Source of the DNA: Theodoxus fluviatilis
Taxonomy: Eukaryota > Mollusca > Gastropoda > Cycloneritida > Neritidae
NCBI GenBank assembly: GCA_034096865.1
Contig: JAWQFJ010014927.1
Span: 1-45,000, forward strand
Length of the DNA stretch: 45,000 nucleotides
Direction: 5' to 3'
How positions within the stretch are numbered: position 1 is the first letter of the stretch; every line of letters begins with the position of its first letter. Shown in pieces: positions 42,863-45,000 of this stretch. A model generated the notes under the pieces. It did no database searches. It was not told the DNA's origin and was given only the letters and a program-made list of their open reading frames with translations. The translations under genes were made by a program, and so were the position numbers.

Positions 42863-43434
42863 GGTCCAAACCAGAGATACTGTCCAGGATAGCACAAACA
42901 ACAGCAGCATTGGCAAAGTTGAAGCCAATATGGCGTGACAGAAATATCACTCTCGCGTCGAAGATCAGGCTCATGCGCACGCTGGCAATCTCCGTATGCT
43001 TGTAAGCATGCGAGTCCTGGACACTCACATCTGAACTACAGAGACGGATACAAGCCCTGAAAATGATATGCTACCGCAAGATTCTGAACATCTCATATAA
43101 AGACCATGTCACGAATGAGGAAGTCAGCAACAGGATCAGGAGAGCAATTGGACAGTACGAAGACCTGCTCTCAATCGTGAATAGCAGAAAGCTGAAGTGG
43201 TACGGTCACGTGTCAAGAGGCAGTGGGCTGGCCAAGACCATCCTGCAAGGTACCGTACCAGGTGGGAGAAGGAGAGGCAGGCAGAGAAAGAGGTGGAAAG
43301 ACAACATCAAAGAGTGGACAGGCTTGACCTTTGCTGACTCACAGCGAGCCACAGAGGATAGAGATCGATGGAGGAAGATTGTCCGAAAGTCATCAGTGGT
43401 GTCTCATCAACCCATCTCAGAGTTAAGAGACTGA
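42863..43434 (+). pseudogene. LINE reverse transcriptase C-terminal fragment, one nonsense codon
   Basis: The reading frame runs from GGSKPEILSRIAQTTAALAK to a natural-looking stop at 43432-43434. One in-frame TAA at 43003-43005 interrupts it where related elements have tyrosine (L-Y-x-C-E-x-W pattern). No frameshift is needed, which points to little decay since insertion or inheritance of the stop from the source copy. The reverse-transcriptase catalytic part is missing by truncation. Confidence 0.85.
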
Positions 43435-43446
43435 ACTGAACTGAAC
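42863..43446 (+). mobile_element. 5'-truncated non-LTR retrotransposon (RTE-like) with 11-bp target-site duplication
   Basis: The insert carries the C-terminal end of an endonuclease/reverse-transcriptase polyprotein: KLKPIWRDRNITLASKIRLM, YRKILNISYKDHVTNEEV, LKWYGHVSRG and GGRRRGRQRKRWKDNIKEW. It ends in a short CTGAA tandem tail (43432-43446). TGCATTAGGAG flanks it on both sides (42852-42862 and 43447-43457). Only about 190 codons remain, so it is a dead, 5'-truncated copy. Confidence 0.9.
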
Positions 43447-43459
43447 TGCATTAGGAGAA

Positions 43460-44460
43460 GCTTATTCTCCTGGAATTTGCACTGCTCTTAACTGCTAACT
43501 TTCTGGTGCAGTTAAAAAAGGATATATGTATTACTTGTGCGTTCTAAATTAATTCAGTATCAGTTACGTCGTCTAGAATTTATCTGGACTTATTTCGTAT
43601 TTGAATAGGAGTTAATCTTTAGCTTGAATTATTTTCCTTTTTGAAACTCCAGGCAAAATGCGTGGCACTAACTCTTCGTAAAATAACTTTTGCACGAGAT
43701 CCAAAAAGGCAGTGTTATCTTTGAAAAGGGATAAATCACATTCAGTCAAGAAGGCATTTGAATGTATTGCGCATCAAACTGTCGTTTATCTTGAATCCTA
43801 ACCTTTCGATTGGGTTCGTTTCATTGTGCATTGAGATTTCCGGCTCAAGGTTCGAGAGACTGCTTGAACTTGAACCCTTGATACAAATTCTTGTGTCCCT
43901 GGCAGGATGTAATCTGAGAAGTTCGCCCCATTGCCCACCGACCCGTGAGAGCTTTCAAGGGGAAGCTTTGGGACTGCTTGTAGCATTTCAGGAGTGCCGG
44001 GACCACTGTTCGATAGCCACGCAACAAACACAGCCAAACTCAGAATGGTTCCGCCCGTGACCCGACCCTGGCGTTCGTCTCACGACGGTGAGCTATCCTG
44101 TTCTGCATGGGGTAATGCGTTTCAAGTGGACATCAAAAAGCACAGTCCTATCAACTCATTCAGGATTTTTGGGTAGCAATGACATGTGCTGCGTTGAAGC
44201 AAACACAAGGTTGCAAGATGAAGAGTTTCCAATGTACTTGAAGGGTTATGTCATAACCGAGCCCCTAAGTTAACTTGTCTCTGTGCCCTTGTTACGAAAT
44301 CCTAATTTAAATGAGAGGGTTATCAACAATATCGTTGAGTCTGAAAGTCATTTCCACGAAGTGGATGTATCAATGACGTCAAGTGCGTCTATCGCTCCCG
44401 CTTTTCTCGTGGACAAACTCTTCTGTAAAGGAAGCCACAGTTTTCAGAGAGAAAGAAAAG
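43460..44460. other. No recognisable feature
   Basis: Unique sequence. A minus-strand frame around 43,798-44,055 has a hydrophobic start (TILSLAVFVAWLSNSG) but no ATG in frame before it and no recognisable domain. Confidence 0.45.
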
Positions 44461-44465
44461 GGGGA

Positions 44466-44469
<4 letters not shown>

Positions 44470-44519
<50 letters not shown>
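44470..44519 (+). repeat. (GA)n microsatellite
   Basis: About 50 bp of GA repeat abutting the 3' end of the minus-strand LINE. Confidence 0.95.
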
Positions 44520-44520
44520 A

Positions 44521-45000
44521 TTGAACTGAACTGGTTTATTGAGGCCATCGGCCCATTGTATATACATGCATGTGAACATTATGTTTACATCAAGCGCCTG
44601 ATAAATGTTGATAATGTATTGAACAATAATTACAAATGTTCCATTTTTTTACCAACTGATTCATAGTTGCTTGTACAACCCAGCAAACTCATCTATTCTT
44701 TTAATTTTTGTTCCCTAAATCTAAAGGCATAAAATATGTACATAGCTACTGATCTTGTCATTATGTCATTAGCTCCCTGCATAAGACATTGACATACATT
44801 ACCATACTTTCTCTTATTTAAGTACCGCTCTAGGTATTTTTCCCTTAGTTGCTGGTATGCGGGACATGACAACAGAAAGTGTTCCTCGTTCTCTCTTTCC
44901 TCGCAAAATGGACATTTTACGTCTTGTTTACTTCCAAACAATTTGTTAATACCCAGTTCATTTATTCCAAACCGGAATCGAATAAACACATCTCTAATTT
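44521..45000 (-). mobile_element. 3' end of a minus-strand non-LTR retrotransposon, continuing past the window
   Basis: On the minus strand the reading frame ends at 44693 and encodes FRFGINELGINKLF, VKCPFCEERENEEHFLLSC and YQQLREKYLERY. This CxxC...H....C zinc-binding-type motif is characteristic of the C-terminal end of reverse transcriptases of several invertebrate LINEs. The 3' UTR follows with GGCCGATGGCCTCAATAAA and a short (CAGTT)n tail at 44521-44535. The frame is open to the window edge, so the copy could be long. Confidence 0.85.
44693..45000 (-). CDS. LINE reverse transcriptase, C-terminal part (partial)
   Basis: Open from the right edge to a stop at 44693-44695, about 100 codons. 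The motif C-P-F-C-(12)-H-(5)-C fits the zinc-knuckle-like end of Jockey/CR1-group and related LINE polyproteins. No stop or frameshift is seen in this part, unlike the copy at 42863-43446. The 5' part lies outside. Confidence 0.8.
   Translation of the reverse strand, partial: IRDVFIRFRFGINELGINKLFGSKQDVKCPFCEERENEEHFLLSCPAYQQLREKYLERYLNKRKYGNVCQCLMQGANDIMTRSVAMYIFYAFRFREQKLKE

Noticed and set aside
43798..44055. Minus-strand frame with a signal-peptide-like start, considered as the missing first exon of the VWA7-like gene
   Set aside because: It has no in-frame ATG, no VWA7 N-terminal motif and no donor giving the needed phase.

Overview
The window is eukaryotic and almost certainly from an invertebrate animal. 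It holds a multi-exon gene with GT-AG introns, several LINE fragments, tRNA-derived SINE-like repeats, and an exceptional load of simple repeats: (TG/CA)n, (GA/TC)n, (TCTG)n, (GGAT)n, (GAGT)n and (GGA/TCC)n. The repeat load and the LINE types suggest a mollusc, perhaps a gastropod. That placement is inference; no mitochondrial or rRNA sequence is present to settle it.

Region by region. 1-4.4 kb is a mosaic of dispersed repeats. It has two copies of a ~360-bp block with a tRNA-like A box, two copies of a second tRNA-like block, many 'GGTTCGAACC' modules, and four copies (one inverted) of a conserved ~115-bp unit, all interleaved with microsatellites. 4.4-6.7 kb is AT-rich sequence with nothing recognisable.

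7.5-26.9 kb carries one minus-strand gene that I could assemble into 19 exons with matching splice phases. It gives 1205 residues ending at a real stop codon but incomplete at the N terminus. The order of conserved segments matches the von Willebrand factor A domain-containing protein 7 (VWA7) family: a 'FYSNTNWVEL' segment, 'CSHGG', 'GGINKD...SPH', a VWA-like half-domain, beta-sandwich-like segments and a C-terminal membrane anchor. This copy adds a Cys- and sequon-rich module, a Thr/Pro/Ser mucin-like stalk of about 300 residues in one 997-nt exon, a transmembrane helix and a 44-residue tail. The VWA segment lacks a visible DxTxS/DxSxS metal-binding motif. Two furin-like basic sites lie within 20 residues of each other. 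The introns contain a MITE-like element with perfect 36-bp inverted repeats, a 49-bp tandem repeat and long microsatellites, several of them touching 5' splice sites.

26.9-31.3 kb is a stack of tetranucleotide and trinucleotide repeats with a 20-bp minisatellite and a possible LTR end. 31.40-40.08 kb is one ~8.7-kb satellite array of a 13-bp unit with an 11-bp variant unit and higher-order duplication (~2.5 kb period). Its very long open frames are a consequence of the repeat, not evidence of a gene. 40.1-45 kb holds a small GC-rich coding-like island, a 5'-truncated LINE copy with an 11-bp target-site duplication, and the 3' end of a second, minus-strand LINE running off the right edge.

The most noteworthy items are the mucin-stalked VWA7-like membrane protein with a degenerate VWA site, the large 13-bp satellite and what its internal structure says about its growth, and the well-defined transposon insertions.
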